The notes under the pieces were generated by a model. It saw nothing but the letters and a program-made list of their open reading frames with translations, did not search any database and had not been told where the DNA came from. From Ceratobasidium sp. AG-K (taxonomy: Eukaryota > Basidiomycota > Agaricomycetes > Cantharellales > Ceratobasidiaceae), in contig JAWNGF010000008.1 of NCBI GenBank assembly GCA_037039685.1, forward strand, positions 1,426,001-1,490,000: a stretch of DNA of 64,000 nt, in the 5' to 3' direction. Shown in pieces: positions 21,244-34,168 of the stretch (its first letter is position 1; every line of letters begins with the position of its first letter). The translations under genes and the position numbers were made by a program.

Positions 21244-24200
21244 AGATAGTGGACAAACCAGACAAGGCAAGCTGCTGATAGCCATGCAGGTGTTGATGTA
21301 TAACCCACACACACAGGAGGCACAACTGTGACAGCTTTAAGCTGTAGCCTCAGCAGCTTATGACTCCAGTGCATCCAAGCAGATCCAGACATGGGAATGC
21401 ACAGAAGGCACTTGCAAGGATGAGTTGGCAAGACTGCTTGACTGGGCACGCAACCAGGACAGTGCCAAAGTATACTGGATGAATGGCTTGGCTGGGACAG
21501 GCAAGACCACCATTGCATATAGTCTCTGAGCCAAACTCAAAACAGCTGCTGAGCTAGCAGCCAGCTTCTTCTGCTCACAACAGATACCCAAGTGCCAGGA
21601 TGTCAAGCTGATCCTACCTGCCATTGCATATCAGCTTGCTCGTTTTTTGTTACCTTTTTGTGGAGCATTACTGAAAGTACTGGATGCTGACCCTGACGTG
21701 CATACTCGGGTGCTGAAGACACAGTTCAAACACTTGCTTGTCAAGCTGCTGTTGGAAGTTCAACACACTTTGCCAACAGATTTTATTGTTGTGATTGATG
21801 CACTAGACAAATGCAAAAATGACAGCAGCATTGGCTGAATTATTGATACCCTGCTCTCCAGGTCATCCCTTCTGAACCTCCCCATACAATTTTTACTATC
21901 CAGTCGACCTGAACCACAGATATACTCCCGAATGATGGGCAAGACTGGCGTTAATCACAAATCTTGCTCAGTGCTGCATGATCTCGATGCAAACATGGTC
22001 AGGCTTGATATCAAGACATACCTTAAGGCAGAACTTGAGCATGTACCCTCCCACCAGCTCAGCTTGCAGCTCTTGTAGCTCACTCCAGCTTGTTATTCAT
22101 CTATGCATCCACAGCTGCTTGCTACATTAAAGACGGTCTACCTTTTGGACAACATGCAAAGCGACTGAGCATGATACTTGGTCTGGGCCCACCCTCAAAA
22201 GACAGGAAGGATTGGGACATTGATGCACTGTACACATCCATCCTGCAGTCTGTGTTTGAGAATCAACACCTGGATGAGTTGGACCAAACTCTGATGAAAA
22301 CCCTTCTGGATGTGATCATATGCACACAGGAGCCAATGACTGTCAAGGCACTGTCCAATTTACTAGGAGTAGAAAGCTCAGAGCAGGTCAATGGGCTACT
22401 GAGACTACTCTGCTCGGTGCTGACTGTTTCCGAGTCTAGCGGAGTTGTGAACACATTGCACCAATCTTTCCCTGACTTCATGTGCAATCATGCGTGCTCA
22501 GTTGCATTCCACTGTGACCCTCAAACTACTCATACTTTGATTGCAGAATCAGGTTTCAACGTGATCAGGGCAAGCGACTTTCATTTCAACATCTGCAAGC
22601 TTGAGTCTTTGTCCTTATGCAATAAGAGTGTCTTGGATATAACTAAGTGTGCCAACCAAGCAATATCTGCACAGCTATTCTATGCATGTTGTTATTGGGT
22701 GGTACACATGAAGCTAGGAGGGATGACAGATGACACACCCAAGTTACTGTACAAGTTCCTGTCGGAGTGGCTTCTACTTTGGATGGAGGTGCTCAACCTG
22801 GAAGAGTGCATGCACCTTGGGCCTGGCATACTACAATTGGCAGCAGGCTGGAGTAATGTGAGTAAGACATAATCTTACTATGTCATAGCTTTTCATTCAC
22901 ATAATCACATATTCCTAGGCCCAAGAGTCTCCCAAGGAGACAGTGGACCTTGCATATGATGCTTGGTGGTTTGTGACCACATATACCAGTCACTCTATCT
23001 CACAAAGCGCACCACACATTTACATCTCTATGATTCCATTCTGGCCAGAGTCGACACCTATCACCAAACACTATACCAAAAGGATGCGCGGGTTAATTCA
23101 GGCCCATGGATCAGCCATGACAAGGCACCAGCTTGCACTCCTAGCCACATGGTCATTACCGGGTTTGGTCTGGTCTGTTTGTCTCTTGTTGGATGAGTCC
23201 CTGCTTGCATGTGCCGTCGAGTCCTCTGTTTTCATTATAGATGGAACTACAGGTTGGGTTGTCTTGGGTCCATTAGATCATGGTGACAGGGTTAAGGACA
23301 CCATATTCTCCAATGATGGCACATTATTGATTTCATGCTCTGACAACAAAACAGTGAAGGTCTGGGATAGAAACAGCGGTCAGCAAGTGCTTGAGCCACT
23401 AGTAGGGTATATGGACTACGTGAACTCTGTATGCTTGTTTCCTGACAGCAAGCGAGTTGTTTCTGGGTCGCGGGACGGCACCATCTGTGTGTGGAGCCTT
23501 GAGAGCGGACGCACGGTTCTTGGTCCACTGCAAGGCCAGAACAACAAGGTACGGTTGGTTTGTGTTTCTGCCAATGGCACTCACATTGCCTTGGGTCATG
23601 GCAATGCAACCATACACATCTGGGATGCAGAGAGCGGCCGGATGTTACTTGGCACTCTCTCAAGGCACACCAACATTGTTGACTCTATCTGCTTCTCACC
23701 AGAAGATATACGTTTGGTCTCTGGCTCTTGAGACAAGACCATATGCGTATGGAGCAACTTGGCTGGTCAGATGAACGTTGATGCACTTGAAAGGCACATT
23801 GGTGTGGTCTATTCCATTCCATTTGTGCCTGATGGCAAGCAAATTGTCTCCAGGTCAACCAACTACACAGTACGACTATGGAATGTGGAAGGCAAACCAC
23901 AGCTTGTTTGAGTATTCACAGGTCACACTAACGTTGTGTTTTGTGTCTGCTTCTCATCTGATGGTGCACACATAATCTCCAGCTTGTATGACACAACCGT
24001 CCAAGTATGGGATGCTTGCTGTTGAGGTCCAGCAGATGCCCCACTCCAAGGCCATACAAGGCCAGTCACATTGCTGGTGTTCTTGCAAGACTCCACTCGC
24101 ATTCTCTCCGGCTCCAATGATGGGACAATATACATCTGGGATGATATACATCTGGGACACACAGAGCGGGCAGATTGCCATTGGACCAATGAAGGGTCAT

Positions 24201-26379
24201 ACCGACTGGGTCAACTCTGTGTGTTTCTCACCTGATGAGTCCCGGATCGCATCTGTCTCCAATGACAAAACTGTACAACTATGGGACACATACAGCAGGA
24301 AAGCAGGGGGCAAGCCTCTGACTGGTCACTCTGGGAGGGTATTCTCAGTTTGCTTCTTGTCCGACGGAGCTCTTCTTGCATCTGGGTTGGAAGACATGAC
24401 AATACGGCTTTGGAACGCACAAAGTGGGGAGCCGGTTGGCAGTCCACTGGAGGCACATACAGATTGGGTCAATTCAGTTCACTTCTCACCCAATAGCCTT
24501 TGAATAGTCCCAGGGTCAGGTGACTGGACCATTCTTGTCTGGGATGTGAGCACTAGGCAACCCGCACTCCTGCCTCTGAAAGGGCACACCAACCAGGTCT
24601 TTGCCATTTGCATCTCTGGTGATGGGGAACGCATTGCCTCTGGCTCAATTGACACAACCATTTGACTTTGGGATGCTCATAGTGGCCAAGGTGTCTTTGG
24701 CCCACTGCTCGGACATGCTGCTGAGGTCAATTCGGTATGCTTCTCCCCTGACAGCTCTTATGTAGTCTTAGGGTCATATGACAAGACCATACAACTCTGG
24801 GACACAAGGTCTGGGCAGGCAGTGGGATGTCGGCTCATTGGACATACAGGCCTGGTCATGTCAGTTACTTTCTCACCTAATGGCAGACAAATTATCTCAG
24901 GGTCCTGGGATACATCCATTTGTGTATGGGACATTGCCGATCTAGTCCAAGCCCAGGAAACTCAAGGTATTTCTTGGTTGCTGGCAATCCAAATACAACT
25001 GATCAGGTTCATCTGGGAACCTGTAAATACCTAGATAGGGATATATATCACTAGCTAGCATATATAGGTCCCCTAGCTGAAATGGAAAGGTCCTGTGTTT
25101 ATAGCAGTATGTAGCACCAACTGTGGTGAGCTGAGTGTATCTGGTGTCACATACCCCCAGCTAGCATGCTATAATGGCTATCTTGTGCTAGATTGCTGCT
25201 AGCTAGTGCTATATGATGCTAGCTGGTGCTAGCTGGTGCTAGGTACTGCTCTGGTCTGGGGGGACAAATATGGTAATGGACAGAACAATTTTGGACATGA
25301 CAAAGCACTGACTAAGCAGTGGCTGTGCAAGTCTACAAGGGGAAATGGTGTTGAACATCAAGCACATCAATCTGGATTCTAATTGATTGTTGCATCAGAT
25401 TAGTCCATATTAGGTAATGTTTCATCAAAAAAACTCGGCTGTGGGAAAGTATTTCGCCTTTTTTGCAATCATTTCTGGTCCAAATAAGGTTTGAGTGGTT
25501 GATCTGTAATCAAAAAGATCAGGAGCATCTACTGACCAAATTCAGCATAATTGGAAATTCCTTGACTGGAAAATGATATAGCCAATCTGAGAGTGCTCCA
25601 CATGACTTTGATATCAAGTCCCTTTGACCCCCTTGGACTGCTCCATTACCCTTGTTCCCCACCCCCCTGCATCACCCCCTTGACCCACTTGGGGGTATTT
25701 TGTAGCATTTAGCCACACTGGTGCACAGGGGACAGAGAACCCATGGCTGGTTCAAAAGTATGATCAAAATTGCCAATGTGACTAAGCATTTGAAACATAT
25801 TTCATTTGGCAAATTGGCACAGCCACTGCTTAGTCAGTGCTTTGTCATGTCCAAAATTGTTCTGTCCATTACCATATTTGTCCCCCCAGACCAGAGCAGT
25901 ACCTAGCACCAGCTAGCACCAGCTAGCATCATATAGCACTAGCTAGCAGCAATCTAGCACAAGATAGCCATTATAGCCTGCTAGCTGGGGGTATGTGACA
26001 CCAGATACACTCAGCTCACCACAGTTGGTGCTACATACTGCTATAAACACAGGACCTTTCCATTTCAGCTAGGGGACCTATATATGCTAGCTAGTGATAT
26101 ATATCCCTATCTAGGTATTTACAGGTTTTCAGATGTTATCTCCTAGGCGGCAGTGACAAAGGCACCAAGCCATCCCACAGCCATCAGTCCTGGGAGCTGC
26201 AAGACAACAGCTGGGTTGTTGACACCAAGTCTCGCCTGCTCACATGGGTGCCACCTGATCTGCATGCTAGCTTGATGAACCCCCGCAACTGCCTGCTCAT
26301 CAATATCAACAGCTTGGTGCAGCTAGACCTCAAGTCGGCAAAGCTTGGAGAGGCATGGTCCAAATCTTACAAGCCTTGA
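21244..26379 (+). pseudogene. NACHT-WD40 pseudogene (left copy of the tandem pair)
   Basis: Decayed paralogue of the gene at 29527-34168. It starts within exon 4, where element 3 is inserted; earlier exons should lie left of the window. The NACHT region (about 21400-22870) keeps the P-loop G-L-A-G-T-G-K-T-T. The WD region runs from about 23150 to 24950, then a last intron with a palindromic element, and the C-terminal exon to TGA 26377-26379. Stops include TGA near 21527, 21836, 23729, 23909, 24501 and 24663 and a deletion near 22060. In the WD part each TGA stands where the intact copy has CGN, so CpG to TpG change explains them. Confidence 0.88.
25010..26135. mobile_element. 1.1-kb palindromic (long-TIR) non-autonomous element
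   Basis: Two arms, 25018-25328 and 25817-26127, are 311-bp inverted repeats with a single mismatch by eye (T at 25167), plus 8 imperfect outer bases at each end. The roughly 490-bp centre has no long ORF. Arms contain short tandem GCTAGCTGGT-like words. Comparison with the intact copy's intron gives the empty site and a target duplication of only 2-3 bp (TT or GTT). It lies in the last intron of the pseudogene, just before the 3' splice site. The family is not identified; a foldback or MITE-like DNA element is likely. Confidence 0.8.
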
Positions 26380-27434
26380 TTCAGATGAGTTGGTGTGAGT
26401 CATCATCTCCAACTAGCATGTCCAGTGGCTTGTGTTAATCCCATTTGTGTCTCCTTGCGTAGTCTGGCTGCTGTCGCCGATCAGATCTCACAATCCCCCG
26501 TGTTGGCAAGTGTAGTTCAGATTGAGGGATCGGGTACCACAAGTTTGGTCGTTCTGAGTATCTTGTTGTTGCCAGAGCTATATGTACATTTTGACTCAAA
26601 CGGATGAATGGTTTATGGCAAATAGCTCGTATTTCATAGTCTACAGGATGAACAGTACATCACACTTGCTCGTCGCTGGGCAAGTTTTGCTGCGAGGCGT
26701 GACCAGCAAACAGCCACATGTGCCACAGTCCTTGTCCCTCGTTTCCGGCATGATGCAAGACTGGAACGGCGCGGAGAAGATGCCTACCTGGCCAGATAGA
26801 CCGCTCACCGAGACAGTCAGAGGCGAATCATGGCGTGCTGGAGGGCCTCGAAAGGCTGCAGGGCGGGTGCACTGATCAAAGTACGGTCAGCCAGGCACCT
26901 GTCCCACACTACCCGAATCGGACGCACTCACCCATAGCTGTCCCTCAGAGTTACGACACGGTACTTTCCCCACCAACCTACTCCCTCTCTCCGCTGCTCC
27001 AGCTTTGGCTTGATGGATGACTCTGGCAAGCCCATGGCATTTAGCGGCTGGGGAACCCGGGCCATGTATCCACCACAGTTCCAGCACCTTTGCTGCAGGT
27101 AAACTCGGTGGCTGAGCGAGAATCGCGCGGTGAGTTGCTCATCTTGATGCTTGAATGAGTGAGGATCGACCTCGGTGGACAATAGCCGATGTGCATGCGT
27201 CATTGGTTCGCTAGCCATCCAGGCTGTGAGTGTTTGACTCACCAAACTAACTTCTTCTGGAGCATTGCAACAGAAAGTGTGAGGAGACTTTTAGCCTTCC
27301 GTAGGTATTGCGATCAGCACAATGTGGGAAGTGATGCGGTTGCAGAGGTAGCCAGACTCTGGCTCGACTATCGCGCTGTTTCGACCACGCTCTGGATATC
27401 CCGCTAAGCGTCTTCGCGGGCTCACGATATATAT
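26380..27434. other. Non-coding downstream part of the duplicated unit
   Basis: No gene recognised. The block matches 34169-35375 downstream of the intact copy. Short frames such as one near 27189-27407 are shared, but only because the DNA is shared. A GTGAGT...CGTAG pair just after the stop suggests a 3' UTR intron. Confidence 0.5.
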
Positions 27435-27709
27435 TGAGAAGCGAATGGAATGGTATCTAATGTACACGTCGCCTCTTACTGAATATGGCGCATAGATCGA
27501 CTATATGCTGACTGATTTGTTCTGTGTTGACTGAGAGTACACGTATGCGTGTTACTAAGTATTCTCTAACGTTTCTAGTTTGTTCTACGACCACATGTAT
27601 ATAAACCAGACTGCGTACTCGGTATATACATCACTCAGTTGTCCTATCGCTTCCGCTTGCTTATCTGCTAAGTTAGCTTTGAGTGCGAGACGCTCTCGGT
27701 AATATCTCA
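27435..27709 (+). mobile_element. Probable small solo LTR, 275 bp
   Basis: An insertion absent from the other duplicated copy starts TGAGA and ends TCTCA (TG...CA with a 5-bp inverted end). It contains a TATATAAA box near 27598. No exact target duplication could be fixed because both flanks are AT-repeats. Confidence 0.45.
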
Positions 27710-29526
27710 ATAATATATACATGTATACGTTCAAACCCCTATTTTTGTGGCTGGTTCGGATAAAGGTGCACTGCGTAGAGGTCAGTGCGGGTCGTGGTCC
27801 GCGTGGCGCATCTCGGGCTGTTCAATCAGCCGATTTCCAATTGCCGTGCACAAGCGCCGGCGATCTTGTTCTGTTTCCTCCCTCCACCTTCTGTCGACGT
27901 TGACGCTGACCTCTGACACGACTCACAATCGGCTCTCGAGTGACTGCTTCCGCCTACAGATTGAACGCATCCAACCCATATTTCTCGCCTTCCTCATCAC
28001 CATCACCACCCCTCTGACAGGGCAACGCAAAACTCGTTCAAACCGGCACTCGATGTCCAGAACGCGACTCGAAAACAAGGCGACAACGGCATCATAGCCT
28101 TGTGGGCATGCTCACTCCTGTTGGTGCTTGGAGCTGCTCGATGATTGGCGACGGTACCCTGCGCCTTGGACATGGTCACCCACCTCGCCCGATGAGCCGA
28201 AGACCAGCTGGCCACTTGGAATCGAGTGAAACTCTCGGTGAGTTTTCTCAGTGCCACGTCGGACGGCCATCGCCCACTAACCTCTCGCCTAGAATGCATC
28301 GCCACGACACTTTTATTTTATTTGGATGTATGTCTGCCCGCTTCGTCCGAGGAACAGTTGGATGCCGACCCCGCCGAGACTCCAACCACCTGTGGATGAT
28401 GTGTAAGTCGCTTGCTTCTCATATCCTATCCTCTCAACCTCGAACTTGTTCAGCCACCTTGAAGTGAGAATCATTTTGGGACCATCACATCACATGGGGG
28501 CTTCTACGTCCGTCGCCGTGTGCCCCAACCAGGCGCTACAGTGCCCGTACGATGGTGAGGATAACGGAGTAGCGAGCTTCCTGGACTTGAACTGACTTGA
28601 TTTGTTCCTTGCCAGAGTAGCTGTCGGTGTGCATTGCAGTTATCTTCGTATCGAGCGTGGACTGGTTCGCTGCGGTTTCTCATCGTCTCTCACCGGTGAC
28701 GAGAAATGGCAAACAGGTGCATGCGAGTCAACCTGACGCGAAGGTTGCTTATAATATTGTCTAGTAGCTCACCCTTGAAAGGTGCTTGCCATCTTATCTT
28801 AAGTACACTACCTCCGTCCCCTTCCCAGTTTCAAATGTTCGGCCGCCACACCCCGGATCCAACCTCCACAACCCATCTCACAAAACGACTACGACTCATC
28901 AAGTGAGCACAACAGACTCGTCACTGGGCGACTGGGACCGGTGATCACCTATTCCGTCCTAAACCTCGTCCGGCTGGCGTTACTCCCGCTTACTGGACTG
29001 GGTATGTTGGCGTGTTTTTCTTCCTAGTACCTTTTTTTTGCTCCTTTTCCACACGGATCATATACTCTGTATTCTCGGCTAAGGCTATAATAGAATCTAA
29101 CCCGCCTGATGTCGTTCATACAAACCCCGTGTCGTGAACGTATCCACTTGAGTTCGTGACGACTGCCGCTTGGTCCTGACGCAAATATATGCTCTGGGTG
29201 TCACACGTCGAGCAATCAGAGAGCTCTGCCAAGGAAGGCTCTTAACGACACTGCGCTCTTCGAAGTGGATCATCTGCAACACACATCCTATACTGTAAGG
29301 TTTCCATATGCACTTTGCTCAGGTCCCTGTGTGAGGCTCTTCAACTTCCGGAAGTATCCCAAAACGGCAGCTTGGACGCGACCCGTCCTTAGCTTCCTTT
29401 TTTGACATAGGTGTCAAGTCACTTGACCGCAACGTGGATCTCAGATTCTCATGATCGTCATCTTTGCGCCTTCGACCCGACTGTATCCAGACCAAGGCCA
29501 AAGCCATTGAAAGATCTATCGAATCG
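27710..29526. other. Region upstream of the intact NACHT-WD40 gene
   Basis: The first 270 bp belong to the duplicated unit. The rest should hold the promoter and 5' leader of the gene at 29527. Only short open frames are present and none resembles a known protein. An in-frame TGA at 29452 fixes the upstream limit of the first coding exon. Confidence 0.5.
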
Positions 29527-32500
29527 ATGAAAACTCGATACTTGAGTGTAAAGGGAAGTGTGAAACGGCGACTCGGCATGAGCTCAGGAAACAGTAGCTC
29601 CGCCTCCAAACAGGCGGTGAAAACCAGTTGGCCGGGTGCGAATGCGTTGCTGAAGGCGCTTGATTTGACAGCCGATGCGTTCTCGCCGTTCAAAGCCACC
29701 ATCAGTCTTTTCACGGATCTGCTAGAGGTCTTCGAGGTGAGGCTCCTGATTTCTGACGACAGAACGGTCAGTGTGACGACTCCAGCAGATCGCATCGACG
29801 GAGCACAGTGGCTACAGCAACTTACGGACCACACTCGACACGCTGCTCACAGACATAAGCCACCATCTCAGCGGCGGGCCGAGTCAAAAAATGACAATGA
29901 GCATGCAGAACCTGTGCACGTAAGTAAATACATGCGATTGACAAATGAGGAGCTGACGCGAGGATTCAAAGTGCGATCAACACCGAGCTGCGGAGCGTGG
30001 AGCAGAAACTAACGAGAGACCCACTACGAAGGCACATACAGGCCATCGAAGACCCAGATCAAGTCCTGGAATGCTACCAGCGGATTCAGAGCCATCTTGA
30101 ACGGTTCTCGGTAAGCATGCTTCCTGCGTCCTATGCAGGAGTACTGCTGACAGAGTCCAGCTGAACGCGAATCTAAGTGTGTGGCAGACCGTGGATGAAA
30201 TAGCAAGGGTGAGGAGGGTGCTTGGATCGATGGTTGCAGGACTGACGAGCACATAGGAGGCGCGCTTACAGCGACTTTCGACTGCGATCTCGGCAGTATA
30301 CAACTCTACAAGGTCTGAAGAGGTTCAGCGTGGAGCATGCACTGAAGGCACACGCCAGGAAGAGTTGACGAGGCTACTCGGCTGGGCTCGTAACCAGCAT
30401 CGCGAGGAGGTGTACTGGATGAACGGCATGGCTGGGACAGGCAAGACCACTATCGCATATAGTTTCTGCGCCGAGCTTGAGGCCTCCTCTGAGCTGGGAG
30501 CAAGCTTCTTCTGCTCCAGGCAGATACCGGAGTGCCGAGACGTCAAGCTTATCATCCCAGCAATCGCATATCAGCTCGCCCGCTTCTCGTTCCCTTTCTG
30601 TTGCACGCTCATGAAGGTTTTGGAGGCTGACCCTGACGTGCATAACCGCATGCTGAGGACGCAATTCGAAGCTCTGCTAGTAAAGCCACTGTTAACAGTT
30701 AAACATACACTCCCGACGGATATCATAGTCGTCATTGACGCCCTGGATGAATGCGAGAATGAGAACAGCATCGGTCAGATTCTGGATGCCCTACTCTCAC
30801 TAGCGTCGATATCCGGTCTGCCAGTACGATTCCTGGTATCCAGCCGGCCGGAACCCGAGATATACTCTCGTATGACAGCAAGGATAGGCGTCAACCACGA
30901 GGCACGTTTGGTGCTGCACGAGCTGGACAAGACAAAGGTCAAGCGCGACATCGAGACATACCTAAAAACGGAGTTAGCGGACGTTGGTCTTGCACCATCT
31001 CAGCTCCAGGCACTTGCAACCCACTCTGGGACTTTGTTTATCTATGCCTCTACCGCCGCCCGGTACATTAAGGGCGGGTTGGCCTACAAACAGCACGAGG
31101 CACGACTGAAGATGATACTAGGTCTGATTCCGCCCTCGAAGACAGCCAGAGATCAGGATATAGGTACACTTTACACATCAATACTCGAGAGCGCTTTTGG
31201 AAACCAAAATCTGGACGAGTCAGACAGCGTGATGATGAAAACAATCCTTGACATGGTTATATGCGCCCAAGAGCCTTTGACCATCGCTGGAATTGCCGGC
31301 ATATTGGGACCGCATGATGCAGACCGGATCGAAGGTCTACTAGGACCACTGCGCTCCGTGCTGAACGTTGGCGAGACGAGTGGACTCGTGACCACATTGC
31401 ATGCCTCATTTCCGGATTATATGCGCGACTATGAACGTTCAGCTTCATTCAGCTGTGACACCCAGACTACTCACGTTCAAATCGCACGAGCCTGCTTCAG
31501 GGTGATCGCAGCAAACGACCCACAATTTAACGTCTGCGGCCTGGGGTCCTCGCACTTGCGTGACAAGCAGGTCTCGGATTTGGCCGAGCGTGTCGATCAA
31601 GCAATACCTGAGCAGTTATTCTATGCGTGCCGTTACTGGATGACCCACCTGGAGCTTGGCGAAGAGCATGATGACCTACGCGAGTTGATGAATGAGTTTC
31701 TGTCAGAACGGCTCCTATTGTGGATGGAAGTGCTGAACCTGAAGGAAAGCATGCACCTTGGGCCGAAGGTGATGCAACATGCAGAAAGCTGGATCAGGGT
31801 GAGCTGCGCCATGGGTACTGTATCAAGGCTTGGTACTTACACGTGTGTAGGCCAACAGGTGTTCGGAGGAGACGAAGGAGTTGGCACATGATGCATGGCG
31901 ATTCGTTACGACCTTTGCTGGCCATGCTGTGTCACAAAGTACGCCACACATCTACGTGTCGATGCTTCCGTTTTGGCCCGAGTCCGCGGCCATCACTAAG
32001 ACTTATATGAAGAAGATGCAGGGAGCCATCCAGGTGGAAGGTTCAGGCATAACAAGGCGCCAGCTTGCGCTCCTAGCCACCTGGCCATTACCGGGTTCGG
32101 TGTGGTCTGTTTGTGTCTCGCCGGATGAGTCGCTACTTGCATGCGCCGTCGATTCCTCTGTTTTCATTATAGACGGAACTACAGGCCGGATTGTCTTGGG
32201 TCCATTAGATCATGGCGACAGGGTCAAGGACGTCGTATTCTCCAATGATGGCGCACGACTGATCTCATGCTCCGACGACAAAACAGTCAAGGTCTGGGAT
32301 ACAAACAGCAGTCAGTTAGTGCTTGAGCCACTAATAGGACATAAGCACTATGTGAACTCGGTATGCTTGTTTCCTGACGGCAAGCGAGTTGTTTCTGGGT
32401 CGCGGGACGGCACCATCCGTGTGTGGAGCCTTGAGAGCGGCCGTACGGTTCTCGGTCCACTGCAAGGCCAGAACAGAGGGGTGTGGTCGATTTGTGTGTC

Positions 32501-34168
32501 TTCCGACGGCACTCGCATCGCCTCGGGTCATGCCGGTGGAACCATACACGTCTGGGATGCTGAGAGCGGCCGGATGTTGCTTTGCCAGCTCTCGGGGCAT
32601 ACCGACACTATCGACTCTATCTGCTTCTCACCAGACGATATACGTTTAGTCTCTAGCTCTCGAGACATGACCATACGCGTATGGAGCTACTTGACTGGTC
32701 AGATGAACGTTGATGCACTTGAAGGACACACCGGCGCGGTGTATTGTGTTACGCTCTCGCCTGATGGCAAGCAAATCGTCTCGGGGTCGGCCGACTTCAC
32801 AGTACGACTATGGAACATCGAAGGCAAACCACAGCTTGTTCGCGTATTCACAGGTCACACCAACGTCGTCTGGCGTGTCCTCTTCTTATCCGACGACGCA
32901 CGCATAGTCTCTTGCTCGGGTGACAGGACCATTCGAGTATGGGATGCTCGCAGTCAAGGTCCAGCAGACACCCCACTCCAAGGCCATACAGAGCCAGTCA
33001 CATCGGTGGCCTTCTCGCACGACGCCACTCGCATTCTCTCCGGCTCGAATGATGGGACGATATGCATCTGGGACGCACAGAGCGGGCAGATTGCCGTCGG
33101 ACCGATGAAGGGTCATACCGACTGGGTCAACTCTGTGTGTTTCTCACCTGATGAGTCTCGGATCGCATCTGGCTCCAGGGACAAAACTGTACAACTATGG
33201 GACGCATACAGCAGGAAAGCAGTGGGCAAGCCTTTGACTGGTCACTCTGGGAGGGTATTCTCGGTTTGCTTCTCGCCCGACGGAGCTCTTCTCGCATCTG
33301 GGTCGGAAGACACGACCATACGGCTATGGAACGCACAAAGCGGGGAGCCGGTTGGCGGTCCACTGGAGGCACATACAGATTGGGTCAATTCAGTTCACTT
33401 CTCACCCGATAGCCTTCGAATCGTCTCTGGTTCAGGTGACTGGACCATTCTTGTCTGGGATGTGAGCACTAGGCAACCCGCACTCCCGCCTCTGAAAGGG
33501 CATACCAACCCGCTCAGGACCGTTTGCGTCTCTCCTGACGGGGCACTCATTGCCTCTGGCTCAGAAGACAAAGCCATTCGACTCTGGGATGCTCATAGTG
33601 GCCAAGCTGTCTTTGGCCCACTTCTCGGACATACAGACGAGGTCTTCTCGGTATGCTTCTCCCCTGACAGCTCTTATGTTGTCTCAGGGTCATATGACAA
33701 TACCATACGACTCTGGGACGCAAGGTCTGGGCAGGCAGTGGGAAGTCGGCTCATTGGACATACCGGCCTGGTCATGTCAGTCGCTTTCTCACCTAACGGC
33801 GGACAAATTATCTCAGGGTCCTGGGATACATCCATTCGTGTATGGGACATTGCCAATCTAGTCCAAGCCAAGGAAACTCAAGGTACTTCTGAATTGCGGG
33901 CTATAAAGAGCACAGCTAACCAGCTTATCTTCTAGGCGACGGCGACAAGGGCACCAAGCCATCCTACACCCGTCAGTCCTGGGATCTTCAAGACGATGGC
34001 TGGGTGGTCGACTCGGAGTCTCGCCTGCTCGCATGGGTGCCACCTGATCTGCACGCTAGCTTGATGAACCCCCGTAACTCCTTGCTCATCAACATCAACG
34101 GCTCGGTGCACCTAGACCTCGAGTCGGCGAAGCTTGGAGAGGCATGGACCGAATGCTACAAGCCTTGA
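29527..34168 (+). CDS. NACHT-WD40 repeat protein (NWD, NLR-like), intact
   Basis: Predicted exons 29527-29736, 29786-29919, 29972-30110, 30161-30208, 30257-31798, 31851-33882 and 33936-34168 sum to 4338 nt, an uninterrupted 1445-residue protein. Residues 1-230 are a basic start and a helical region typical of basidiomycete NWD proteins; no HET or other known effector domain is visible. The NACHT NTPase has Walker A G-M-A-G-T-G-K-T (234-241) and Walker B I-I-V-V-I-D with D-A-L-D-E (333-342). WD repeats run from about 775 to 1359; I count 14, enough for two seven-blade propellers. The C-terminal 85 residues are a conserved NWD tail (W-V-P-P-D-L, M-N-P-R-N). Such proteins are thought to be cytoplasmic NLR-like sensors in non-self recognition and cell death; the ligand here is unknown. 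Confidence 0.9.

Larger units (their letters stand above)
21250..27980 (+). repeat. Tandem segmental duplication, left copy
   Basis: Sequence from NACHT-WD40 exon 4 through about 1.6 kb of downstream non-coding DNA matches 30165-35660. Differences are the palindromic element (25010-26135) and the 27435-27709 insertion here, and a small MITE in the other copy. Similarity fades near 27980. Confidence 0.8.

Noticed and set aside
24822..26135. Palindrome arms as a CRISPR-like or tandem array
   Set aside because: The short GCTAGCTGGT words are irregular parts of one long inverted repeat, not spaced repeats.
27189..27407. Short frame repeated at 35110-35370 as a possible gene
   Set aside because: Shared only through the segmental duplication; no domain, start context or splice pattern supports it.
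32331..33577. Several antisense frames under the WD40 region
   Set aside because: They mirror the repeated WD40 codons on the opposite strand and recur in both gene copies only because the DNA is shared.
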